Source: Sepioteuthis lessoniana (lineage: Eukaryota > Mollusca > Cephalopoda > Myopsida > Loliginidae). Taken from it: a stretch of 64,000 nucleotides of DNA. Positions within the stretch are counted from its first letter, which is position 1; every line of letters begins with the position of its first letter. Position numbers and translations under genes: made by a program. Positions 46,440-57,800 of the stretch are shown here, piece after piece. The notes under the pieces were generated by a model. The model searched no databases. It was not told the DNA's origin and saw only the letters and a program-made list of their open reading frames with translations. The DNA lies in the NCBI GenBank assembly GCA_963585895.1, contig OY757904.1, positions 161,654,742-161,718,741 of the forward strand. The letters are read 5' to 3'.

Positions 46440-46690
46440 TCGAGTGTGCCTCATTACTTGAGATACCTCTGGCCTCAGGAGGCAGTTCCTTAAAGCTTTA
46501 ACCCTCTTTGAAGGAGTTAGGTTTATCGCCTTGCACCTGAGGGACCCCTTTTAAGGGGAATGCCGACGGGGTCCCGAGGTATTTTTGGGACTGCCGGGCG
46601 CATCTAGGCAACAGCCCTACGACCGGATACACCAAAAAAACGGCCTTGTGCCACACTTGTACGCTTGGTGGGGGCGTATAACAAATACCA
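46440..46690. other. GC-rich island, unidentified
   Basis: Contains CCTTGCACCTGAGGGACCCC, GGGGTCCCGAGGTATTTTTG and GGGACTGCCGGGCGCATC. Clearly richer in G+C than its surroundings. Lies between two LINE 3' ends, so it may be the 5' untranslated part of a LINE or an unrelated repeat. No ORF of note. Confidence 0.4.
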
Positions 46691-46869
46691 TTTCACCAAT
46701 CACATGTGATACCATTTTCGTAGTGGATGGATAATCCTTACCCCTCTGGACTCGCAGCTTACTATCAACTAACTACTGTTTAACCAGGTTCACTTGAATC
46801 TTGTTTCTGTTACTTGAATATATATGTTTTTCTATCAACCCTTTTTGTGTTCCCCGTGTCTTTCTTTTG

Positions 46870-47155
46870 TCACATAGACAAATACTTGGATTTTGCCAGA
46901 GAAGTAAAAAAAATTGTGGAAAATGAAGGTGATGGTGATACCAATTGTATTTGGTGCACTTGGAACAGTTCCAAAAGTCTTAGAAGAAAGACTGGAGGAA
47001 TTGGAAATAATAGGAAGAATCGAGACTATGCAGGATACAGCATTGACGAGATTGGCCAGAATTCTGGAGACCCGAAGAGACTTACTGTCACTTAGATTCC
47101 AGTGAAAGACTTCCAGCTAATTCTGGTAAACAAACTTGCAAGGAACAAAATAATA
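46870..47155 (+). mobile_element. LINE 3' end
   Basis: Across two frames: HIDKYLDFAREVKKIVENEG and VMVIPIVFGALGTVPKVLEE, RLEELEIIGRIETMQDTALT and RLARILETRRDLLSL. This is the best preserved copy in the window of the family's terminal domain, disrupted by a frameshift near 46925. It ends in a short AAT run. Confidence 0.85.
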
Positions 47156-47483
47156 ATACTTACATTTTACTTCAATTCAAATTTTTTTTTCTTGATTTCA
47201 TCGCATTTTGGTGTGGATATTCTATTTCAACATTTTGACATCATTAAGGCTAATTATGCTGGGTGTACTTAATATTACATACAAAAATTAAAAAAAAAAC
47301 TGAATATAAAAAATTACCCAAATAAAAGTTTAGGATAAAATTTCTTTATTTGAAAGTTTACAGCAAAAGCAATTGCTTTGAGAAAAAGTAAAAACTTTTG
47401 TAGTGTTAGTTGTTCTATTAAAGTTTATGTGCAAAAGTTTCTGGCATTTTTGTTTTATTATGTTTTTTAAGTTATCTACTGAG
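47156..47483. other. non-coding AT-rich stretch
   Basis: Nothing recognised. Confidence 0.5.
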
Positions 47484-47762
47484 GTCCTCATGGCGTAATG
47501 GATATCGTCATGGGAAATAGACAGAGCGACCTAAGTTTGTATCCATTTCATGTAGTGCTAATACCCTTGAGAAAGGTATGTATCCAAGTATTAACCCTCT
47601 AGCTATGGGTAAATAGAAGGACTGACTAGGCTCTTTAATCTTGTTATGGCAACCAGCATAAAAGAAGGAAAACTGAATTTAAACCAGTTAAAATCCACTT
47701 AAAATTGACTTTGCGTCACATCCCACTTGTTACAGAAGGATTGGGTTGGGCTTGTTTTTTGC
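47484..47762 (+). repeat. SINE family A
   Basis: TCCTCATGGCGTAATGGATA, CGACCTAAGTTTGTATCC, CTATGGGTAAATAGAAGGAC, TAAAATCCACTTAAAATTGA and tail GAAGGATTGGGTTGGGC. Directly followed by repeat family D. Confidence 0.85.
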
Positions 47763-48180
47763 GTTTTATGGCATTTCAAACCTTTTGGATCATTTAATGC
47801 CAAATCATGTTTATACAAACATATCATATACATGATTTGTAAGCAAATAGTTTGTACATAACATTATTTTTAAACAAACCAGAGTTGATTTGTTTGCACA
47901 CAGTTTAATGGTTTAAAGTATTACTATTTATTGTTTGCACTGTTAAATAGTTTTAAGTAGAGTAAATGATTAACTATTTCTATTTGACCCATGGATAACA
48001 GGTACTATAATTCTGAATCAGAGTGAACATGGGAGTAATGGCAATGAATTTGTATTCCACTTTCTTTAAAGCACCAGCATTACTGGAGTCCCACTATCTG
48101 ATGGTTTAATGTTATATCCAGGACACTGCAGAGATGCAGTCAGTATGTTCTACAACTCTAGCCAATTGGGCTAAGGGGTT
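47763..48180 (+). repeat. repeat family D
   Basis: Left part GTTTTATGGCATTTCAAACC with ATTTAATGCCAAATCATG; right part GAGTAATGGCAATGAATTTG, CACCAGCATTACTGGAGTCC and GGTTTAATGTTATATCCAGG. Matches the larger copy at 62.5 kb. Confidence 0.7.
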
Positions 48181-49195
48181 GGGTTTCTGGAAAAGAGGGC
48201 ACTAGGAACGTTTACACACACTTAATATATTTATTTAATTGCATGATGGGAAAATGTCAACCATTATTAAAAAAAACAAAAATCAAAAGAAAAAAACAAA
48301 AAACAAAAACAAAAAAAAAAAAACGGAAAAAAATAATGTGTAGACCATATTTTAAAAAATAAAAAAAGAAACCCAACTTCTAATGATAACATATCACAAA
48401 ATCATGAGTCATTTTTGATTGTTCTTATTTTTATTAGGATTGTTTTGTTCTCTTAAAAATATAAAAAAAAGAAATATCCAAATGCAATTCCTTTGTAATG
48501 ACCTTGAATTTTTTAACAATATACATTAATAAATACATTTAATAAACAGAATTAAAATGCTTTCAAAATGAAGAAAAGAAGTTATAAAATAGTAAATGTC
48601 CTTTACTGAATATTTTCAAGCAAGATTTATTAGATTTATTCTTGTATTAAAAATATGAAACATGTTCCAAAAGTAATTCTTTCTATTTAGTTCCTTGGAA
48701 ATGACACTAGAGACAGAATAATAATTGCACCATTGGATAGTGCAAATTTTCAGTTAAAAATACTATTTTCATATTGCCGCCGTCGCCGCTGCCGCCGCTG
48801 GCCGTGAATTTTTGTTTGTAATAAAGAAGAGCTTGCATGCTAAAAGTAATGCCTCATATTTTATTTTATTGTTCCACAATGCCAGAAGTAGGTGTTGGTG
48901 ATAGAAGAGTAGAAGATAAACCTTACAACCAATAATCCATAAAGAATATTCTTTTAAATAATTGGATAATTTTTTTCAAATGTTCTTTTTTTTAATTTCT
49001 GCCTCTTCATTCTTCATCATTAAAAGGAGTTTTTCCTAGTTTAAAGCATTGGACAAAAAAAGAAAATGCAGGGAAAAAACTGACCCATTTTTTATCATTG
49101 TCACAATATTTAATGAAACTTCAATGGCCGAGACGCACGTAGGAAGTGATTATTATCCTTGATTATTGTTGCCAAAATTACCATAGTTGTAATGA
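48181..49195. other. non-coding, A-rich, with a GCC-triplet cluster
   Basis: A-rich run at about 48270-48330. At 48777-48805 a GCCGCCGTCGCCGCTGCCGC cluster stands out in AT-rich DNA. No gene recognised. Confidence 0.5.
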
Positions 49196-51333
49196 AAAAT
49201 TATTTTGACACCCGTTCTTATCACCTCTCACGTCATGACTCTCTCTGACCATTCGTATATATCATCTATGACTCTTGACTCTCTCTTAACATCTGTCCTT
49301 ATCATTTATCACCCCTAGACTCTTTCAAGCCATCTGTCCGCAACATTTATCCTCCCTTGACCATCTCTTGCTATACGTTCTTATTATCTATCAGTCGCTT
49401 GACTCTCTGTTGCCGTCCATCATTATCATCTATCACCCCTTGACTCTTTCTTACTATTCATCCTTCTTGCCTTCATTCCTTGACTCACTATTGCCACCTG
49501 TTACTATCATTTATTACAACTTGACTCATGCCATTAATCATAATCGGCTATGACATTTTGACTCCCTCTTACCATCCGTCCTTATCCTCTCTCGCCTTTT
49601 GACTCTTTCTTACCATCCGTCCTTATCCTCTCTCGCGTTTTGACTCTTTCTTGCCATCCATCCTTATCCTCTCTCACCTTTTGACTCTTTCTTGCACTCC
49701 GTCCTTATCCTCTCTCGCCTTTTGACTCTTTCTTACCATCCGTCCTTATCCTCTCTCGCCTTTTGACTTTTTCTTGCCATCCGTCCTTATCCTCTCTCGC
49801 CTTTTGACTTTTTCTTGCCATCCGTCCTTATCCTCTCTCGCCTTTTGACTCTTTCTTACCATCCGTCCTTATCCTCTCTCGCCTTTTGACTCTTTCTTGC
49901 CATCCGTCCTTATCATCTCTCGCCTTTTGACTCTTTCTTGCCATCCGTCCTCATCCTCTCTCCACTTTTGACTCTTTCTTACCATCCGTCCTTATCCTCT
50001 CTCTCCTTTTGAGTCTCTCTTGTCACCTGTTCTTATCATCTATCAACCCCATGACTCTCTCTTGCAATTCGTCGTTATCATCTCTCATTCCTTGACTCTC
50101 CCTTTTCATCAGTTCTTAACATCTATCACTCTTGCTATTCGTTTTAATTATCAATCAACACGTTGACTCTCTCTGACCGTTCCTCATTATCATCTCTCAT
50201 CCCTAGATTCTCTTTTGCCATCCATCCTTATTGTCTCTCACCCCTTGACTCTCTCTTATAATCAGTCGTTAACAGCTTTCTCTCCTTGACTCTTTCTTAC
50301 CACCCGTCCTCACTGTCTATCAACCCTTGATTCTCTCTGAACATCTGTCCTTATCATCTATTACCTCTTGACGCTGTCTTTCCATCCGCCCACATTATCT
50401 CTCGATCCCGGACTCTCTATTGCCATCGGTCCATTTAAACTGTCACCTTTGAATCTATCTAGTCATACACCCTTATTATCAATAACCCTAGACCCCATCT
50501 TTCCATCCGTCCATATTATCTCTCATCGCTTAACTCTTTCTTGCCATCAATCCTTATCATCTATAACCTATTCTCCCTTTTGACACCCGTGTTAATAATC
50601 TATAAGTCGTTGACTCTCTCTTACCCTCTATCTTAACATCTATCCCCGCTTGACTCTCTCTCTTGCCATCCATCCCTATCGTCTCTTACCCTTTGAATCT
50701 TTCTTGCCATCTGTCCTTATCATTTCTCACGCCTTGACACTCCCGGACAATCTGTCCTTAACATCAACCGCACCATGACTTTTTCTTGCTATCCGTCTTT
50801 ATCATCGATAACCCATTAACTCTTTCTCGCCATCCATCTTTATCCTCTAAAACTTCTTGACTATTTCTTGCTCTCTATCCTTATCATCTACTATCTACTG
50901 AGTCTCTCTTGCCGTCTCATCGATCCCCGCTTGACTCTCTTTTGCTTACTGTCTTTATTTCTGTCTGTTTGACTATCTCTGGTAATCTGTCTTGAACCTC
51001 ACTGAAAACTTTTACCATCCGTCTTTATTATCTATAATCTCTTGACTCTCTTATGCCATCCGTCCTTATCATTTATAACCCTTTAAACTCACTCTGGACA
51101 ACCGTCCTTATCATATATAATACCTTGACACGGTCTTGCAATTAATCATCAGGCATTAACCCTTTTAAATTCTCTTGAATTCTGCCCTTACTATCAAGTA
51201 ACCCTAACCCTCTCCGTTGCAATCCGTCATCCACCACTCCTTGACTCTCTCGTGAAATTCGTTGTAAACATCTTCAAAACCTTGACTCTATCTTACCATG
51301 TCCCTAACATCTGTGACACATTCTCTTGCCTTG
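49196..51333. repeat. diverged about 41-bp pyrimidine-rich satellite monomers
   Basis: Tandem units of the form TTGACTCTTTCTTGCCATCC followed by GTCCTTATCCTCTCTCGCC. The period is 41 bp in the conserved core (about 49560-50030), with strongly diverged units on both sides. This is the edge of the 121-bp array to the right. Confidence 0.92.
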
Positions 51334-51630
51334 GGGGGCGTCCTCGTGGTGTAATGGTTAAAGCGATGAACTGCGGAATCGTAGTACGCGAGTTCGTACT
51401 CCAGTCGCGCTATTACGTTCACTATCGGGCAAATACCCTTGGGAAAGGTATGAACCCCCTTATTCTCCCTCCAGCTATGGGTAAATAGTAGGACGGACTA
51501 GGTTCTTCAGCCTTGGTGAGGCAACTAGTCTAGGAGAAGGAAAACTCTGAATTCAAACCTGTTAAACTCCGCTTAAAAAATTGACCTTGTGTCATATCCT
51601 GCCCGTGCTGAGGGTTTGGTAAATAGTACC
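51334..51630 (+). repeat. SINE family A inside the satellite
   Basis: Well-preserved copy: GGCGTCCTCGTGGTGTAATG, GAGTTCGTACTCCAGTCG, CCTTGGGAAAGGTATGAACC, AGCTATGGGTAAATAGTAGG, TAGTCTAGGAGAAGGAAAAC, AAATTGACCTTGTGTCATAT and GGGTTTGGTAAATAGTA. It interrupts the 41-bp monomers, so it inserted after the array formed. Confidence 0.93.
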
Positions 51631-51687
51631 TTCTCTTGCCATCCGAACTTATCATCTATAACCATTGATATTATCTATAACCCCTTG

Positions 51688-51824
51688 ATTCGGATGGCAA
51701 GAAAGAGTCAAAAGGCGAGAGAGGATAAGGACGGATGGCAAGAAAGAGTCAAAAGCCGAGAGAGGATAAGGACGGATGGCAAGAAAGAGTCAAAAAGAGA
51801 GAGAGGATAAGGACGGATGGCAAG
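51688..51824. repeat. inverted block of satellite monomers
   Basis: GGATGGCAAGAAAGAGTCAA and GGCGAGAGAGGATAAGGAC repeat about three times. These are the reverse complement of the 41-bp monomers at 49.6-50.0 kb, so the block lies in opposite orientation to the rest of the array. Confidence 0.95.
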
Positions 51825-54800
51825 TTTCTCTCTTGCCACCCATCCTTATCATGTCTCGCCTCTTGACTCTTTTTGCCTTCCACACTCATCATCAATTAAA
51901 CTTTGTCTCTCTCTTGCACTCTGTCCTTATTATCTCTCACCTCTTGATTCTCTCTTGCCATTCGTCCTTATCATGTCTTACCTCTTGACACTCTTTTTTC
52001 ATCCACACTTCATCTATCACCCTCTGTCTCTCTCTTGCTCTTTGTCCTCATCATCTCTCACCTCTTGATTCTCTCTTGCCATTCGTCCTTATCATATCTC
52101 GACTCCTGACTCTCTTTTGTCATCCACACTTCATCTATCACCCTCTGTCTCTCTCTTGCTCTTTGTCCTCATCATCTCTCACCTCTTGATTCTCTCTTGC
52201 CATTCGTCCTTATCATATCTCGACTCCTGACTCTCTTTTGTCAGCCACACTTCATCTATCACCCTCTGTCTCTCTCTCTCTCTCTCTCTTGCTCTTTGTC
52301 CTCATCATCTCTCACCTCTTGATTCTCTCTTGCCATTCGTCCTTATCATATGTCGACTCCTGACTCTCTTTTGTCATCCACACTTCATCTATCACCCTCT
52401 GTCTCTCTCTCTCTCTTGCTCTTTGTCCTCATCATCTATCACCTCTTGATTCTCTCTTGCCATTCGTCCTTATCATATCTCGACTCCTGACTCTCTTTTG
52501 TCATCCACACTTCATCTATCACCCTCTGTCTCTCTCTCTTGCTCTTTGTCCTCATCATCTCTCACCTCTTGATTCTCTCTTGCCATTCGTCCTTATCATA
52601 TCTCGACTCCTGACTCTCTTTTGTCATCCACACTTCATCTATCACCCTCTGTCTCTCTCTCTTGCTCTTTGTCCTCATCATCTCTCACCTCTTGATTCTC
52701 TCTTGCCATTCGTCCTTATCATATCTCGACTCCTGACTCTCCTTTGTCATCCACACTTCATCTATCACCCTCTGTCTCTCTCTCTTGCTCTTTGTCCTCA
52801 TCATCTCTCACCTCTTGATTCTCTCTTGCCATTCGTCCTTATCATATCTCGACTCCTGACTCTCTTTTGTCATCCACACTTCATCTATCACCCTCTGTCT
52901 CTCTCTCTCTCTTGCTCTTTGTCCTCATCATCTCTCACCTCTTGATTCTCTCTTGCCATTCGTCCTTATCTTATCTCGACTCCTGACTCTCTTTTGTCAT
53001 CCACACTTCATCTATCACCCTCTGTCTCTCTCTTGCTCTTTGTCCTCATCATCTCTCACCTCTTGATTCTCTCTTGCCATTCGTCCTTATCATATCTCGT
53101 CTTCTGACTCTCTTTTGTCATCCACACTTCATCTATCACCCTCTGTCTCTCTCTTGCTCTTTGTCCTCATCATCTCTCACCTCTTGATTCTCTCTTGCCA
53201 TTCATCCTTATCATATCTCGACTCCTGACACTCTTTTGTCATCCACACTTCATCTATCACCCTCTGTCTCTCTCTTGCTCTTTGTCCTCATCATCTCTCA
53301 CCTCTTGATTCTCTCTTGCCATTCGTCCTTATCATATCTCGACTCCTGACTCTCTTTTGTCATCCACACTTCATCTATCACCCTCTGTCTCTCTCTCTTG
53401 CTCTTTGTCCTCATCATCTCTCACCTCTTGATTCTCTCTTGCCATTCGTCCTTATCATATCTCGACTCCTGACTCTCTTTTGTCATCCACACTTCATCTA
53501 TCACCCTCTGTCTCTCTCTCTCTCTCTTGCTCTTTGTCCTCATCATCTCTCACCTCTTGATTCTCTCTTACCATTCGTCCTTATCATATCTCGACTCCTG
53601 ACTCTCTTTTGTCATCCACACTTCATCTATCACCCTCTGTCTCTCTCTTGCTCTTTGTCCTCATCATCTCACACCTCTTGATTCTCTCTTGCCGATCGTC
53701 CTTATCATATCTCGACTCCTGACTCTCTTTTGTCATCCACACTTCATCTATCACCCTCTGTCTCTCTCTTGCTCTTTGTCCTCATCATCTCTCACCTCTT
53801 GATTCTCTCTTGCCATTCGTCCTTATCATATCTCGACTCCTGACTCTCTTTTGTCATCCACACTTCTTCTATCACCCTCTGTCTCTCTCTCTCTCTTGCT
53901 CTTTGTCCTCATCATCTCTCACCTCTTGATTCTCTCTTGCCATTCGTCCTTATCATATCTCGACTCCTGACTCTCTTTTGTCATCCACACTTCATCTATC
54001 ACCCTCTGTCTCTCTCTCTCTCTTGCTCTTTGTCCTCATCATCTCTCACCTCTTGATTCTCTCTTGCCATTCGTCCTTATCATATCTCGACTCCTGACTC
54101 TCTTTTGTCATCCACACTTCATCTATCACCCTCTGTCTCTCTCTCTCTCTTGCTCTTTGTCCTCATCATCTCTCACCTCTTGATTCTCTCTTGCCATTCG
54201 TCCTTATCTTATCTCGACTCCTGACTCTCTTTTGTCATCCACACTTCATCTATCACCCTCTGTCTCTCTCTCTCTCTTGCTCTTTGTCCTCATCATCTCT
54301 CACCTCTTGATTCTCTCTTGCCATTCGTCCTTATCATATCTCGACTCCTGACTCTCTTTTGTCATCCACACTTCATCTATCACCCTCTGTCTCTCTCTTG
54401 CTCTTTGTCCTCATCATCTCTCACCTCTTGATTCTCTCTTGCCATTCGTCCTTATCATATCTCGACTCCTGACTCTCTTTTGTCATCCACACTTCATCTA
54501 TCACCCTCTGTCTCTCTCTTGCTCTTTGTCCTCATCATCTCTCACCTCTTGATTCTCTCTTGCCATTCGTCCTTATCATATCTCGACTCCTGACTCTCTT
54601 TTGTCATCCACACTTCATCTATCACCCTCTGTCTCTCTCTTGCTCTTTGTCCTCATCATCTCTCACCTCTTGATTCTCTCTTGCCATTCGTCCTTATCAT
54701 ATCTCGACTCCTGACTCTCTTTTATCATCCACACTTCATCTATCACCCTCTGTCTCTCTCTTGCTCTTTGCCCTCATCATCTCTCACCTCTTGATTCTCT

Positions 54801-57800
54801 CTTGCCATTCGTCCTTATCATATCTCGACTCCTGACTCTCTTTTGTCATCCACACTTCATCTATCACCCTCTGTCTCTCACTTGCTCTTTGTCCTCATCA
54901 TCTCTCACCTCTTGATTCTCTCTTGCCATTCGTCCTTATCATATCTCGACTCCTGACTCTCTTTTGTCATCCACACTTCATCTATCACCCTCTGTCTCTC
55001 TCTTGCTCTTTGTCCTCATCATCTCTCACCTCTTGATTCTCTCTTGCCATTCGTCCTTATCATATCTCGACTCCTGACTCTCTTTTGTCATCCACACTTC
55101 ATCTATCACCCTCTGTCTCTCTCTTGCTCTTTGTCCTCATCATCTCTCACCTCTTGATTCTCTCTTGCCATTCGTCCTTATCATATCTCGACTCCTGACT
55201 CTCTTTTGTCATCCACACTTCATCTATCACCCTCTGTCTCTCTCTTGCTCTTTGTCCTCATCATCTCTCACCTCTTGATTCTCTCTTGCCATTCGTCCTT
55301 ATCATATCTCGACTCCTGACTCTCTTTTTTCATCCACACTTCATCTATCACCCTCTGTCTCTCTCTCTCTCTTGCTCTTTGTCCTCATCATCTCTCACCT
55401 CTTGATTCTCTCTTGCCATTCGTCCTTATCATATCTCGACTCCTGACTCTCTTTTGTCATCCACACTTCATCTATCACCCTCTGTCTCTCTCTTGCTCTT
55501 TGTCCTCATCATCTCTCACCTCTTGATTCTCTCTTGCCATTCGTCCTTATCATATCTCGACTCCTGACTCTCTTTTGTCATCCACACTTCATCTATCACC
55601 CTCTGTCTCTCTCTTGCTCTTTGTCCTCATCATCTCTCACCTCTTGATTCTCTCTTGCCATTTGTCCTCATCATATCTCGACTCCTGACTCTCTTTTGTC
55701 ATCCACACTTCATCTATCACCCTCTGTCTCTCTCTTGCTCTTTGTCCTCATCATCTCTCACCTCCTGATTCTCTCTTGCCATTCGTCCTTATCATATCTC
55801 GACTCCTGACTCTCTTTTGTCATCCACACTTCATCTATCACCCTCTGTCTCTCTCTTGCTCTTTGTCCTCATCATCTCTCACCTCTTGATTCTCTCTTGC
55901 CATTCGTCCTTATCATATCTCGACTCCTGACACTCTTTTGTCATCCACACTTCATCTATCACCCTCTGTCTCTCTCTCTCTCTTGCTCTTTGTCCTCATC
56001 ATCTCTCACCTCTTGATTCTCTCTTGCCATTTGTCCTTATCATATCTCGACTCCTGACTCTCTTTTGTCATCCACACTTCATCTATCACCCTCTGTCTCT
56101 CTCTCTCTCTTGCTCTTTGTCCTCATCATCTCTCACCTCTTGATTCTCTCTTGCCATTCGTCCTTATCTTATCTCGACTCCTGACTCTCTTTTGTCATCC
56201 ACACTTCATCTATCACCCTCTGTCTCTCTCTCTCTCTCTTGCTCTTTGTCTTCATCATCTCTCACCTCTTGATTCTCTCTTGCCATTCGTCCTTATCATA
56301 TCTCGACTCCTGACTCTCTTTTGTCATCCACACTTCATCTATCACCCTCTGTCTCTCTCTTGCTCTTTGTCCTCATCATCTCTCACCTCCTGATTCTCTC
56401 TTGCCATTCGTCCTTATCATATCTCGACTCCTGACTCTCTTTTGTCATCCACACTTCATCTATCACCCTCTGTCTCTCTCTTGCTCTTTGTCCTCATCAT
56501 CTCTCACCTCTTGATTCTCTCTTGCCATTCGTCCTTATCATATCTCGACTCCTGACTCTCTTTTGTCATCCACACTTCATCTATCACCCTCTGTCTCTCT
56601 CTTGCTCTTTGTCCTCATCATCTCTCACCTCTTGATTCTCTCTTGCCATTCGTCCTTATCATATCTCGACTCCTGACTCTCTTTTGTCATCCACACTTCA
56701 TCTATCACCCTCTGTCTCTCTCTTGCTCTTTGTCCTCATCATCTCACACCTCTTGATTCTCTCTTGCCGATCGTCCTTATCATATCTCGACTCCTGACTC
56801 TCTTTTGTCATCCACACTTCATCTATCACCCTCTGTCTCTCTCTTGCTCTTTGTCCTCATCATCTCTCACCTCTTGATTCTCTCTTGCCATTCGTCCTTA
56901 TCATATCTCGACTCCTGACTCTCTTTTGTCATCCACACTTCATCTATCACCCTCTGTCTCTCTCTCTCTCTTGCTCTTTGTCCTCATCATCTCTCACCTC
57001 TTGATTCTCTCTTGACATTTCGTCCTTATCATATCTCGACTCCTGACTCTCTTTTGTCATTCACACTTCATCTATCACCCTCTGTCTCTCTCTTGCTCTT
57101 TGTCCTCATCATCTCTCACCTCTTGATTCTCTCTTGCCATTCGTCCTTATCATATCTCGACTCCTGACTCTCTTTTGTCATCCACACTTCATCTATCACC
57201 CTCTGTCTCTCTCTTGCTCTTTGTCCTCATCATCTCTCACCTCTTGATTCTCTCTTGCCATTCGTCCTTATCATATCTCGACTCCTGACTCTCTTTTGTC
57301 ATCCACACTTCATCTATCACCCTCTGTCTCTCTCTTGCTCTTTGTCCTCATCATCTCTCACCTCTTGATTCTCTCTTGCCATTCGTCCTTATCATATCTC
57401 GACTCCTGACTCTCTTTTGTCATCCACACTTCATCTATCACCCTCTGTCTCTCTCTTGCTCTTTGTCCTCATCATCTCTCACCTCTTGATTCTCTCTTGC
57501 CATTTGTCCTTATCATATCTCGACTCCTGACTCTCTTTTGTCATCCACACTTCATCTATCACCCTCTGTCTCTCTCTCTCTCTTGCTCTTTGTCCTCATC
57601 TTCTCTCACCTCTTGATTCTCTCTTGCCATTCGTCCTTATCATATCTCGACTCCTGACTCTCTTTTGTCATCCACACTTCATCTATCACCCTCTGTCTCT
57701 CTCTTGCTCTTTGTCCTCATCATCTCTCACCTCTTGATTCTCTCTTGCCATTCGTCCTTATCATATCTCGACTCCTGACTCTCTTTTGTCATCCACACTT

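Noticed and set aside
51189-51205. Telomeric repeat (AACCCTAACCCT)
   Set aside because: Only two units inside diverged satellite monomers; chance or mutation of the pyrimidine-rich unit is enough.
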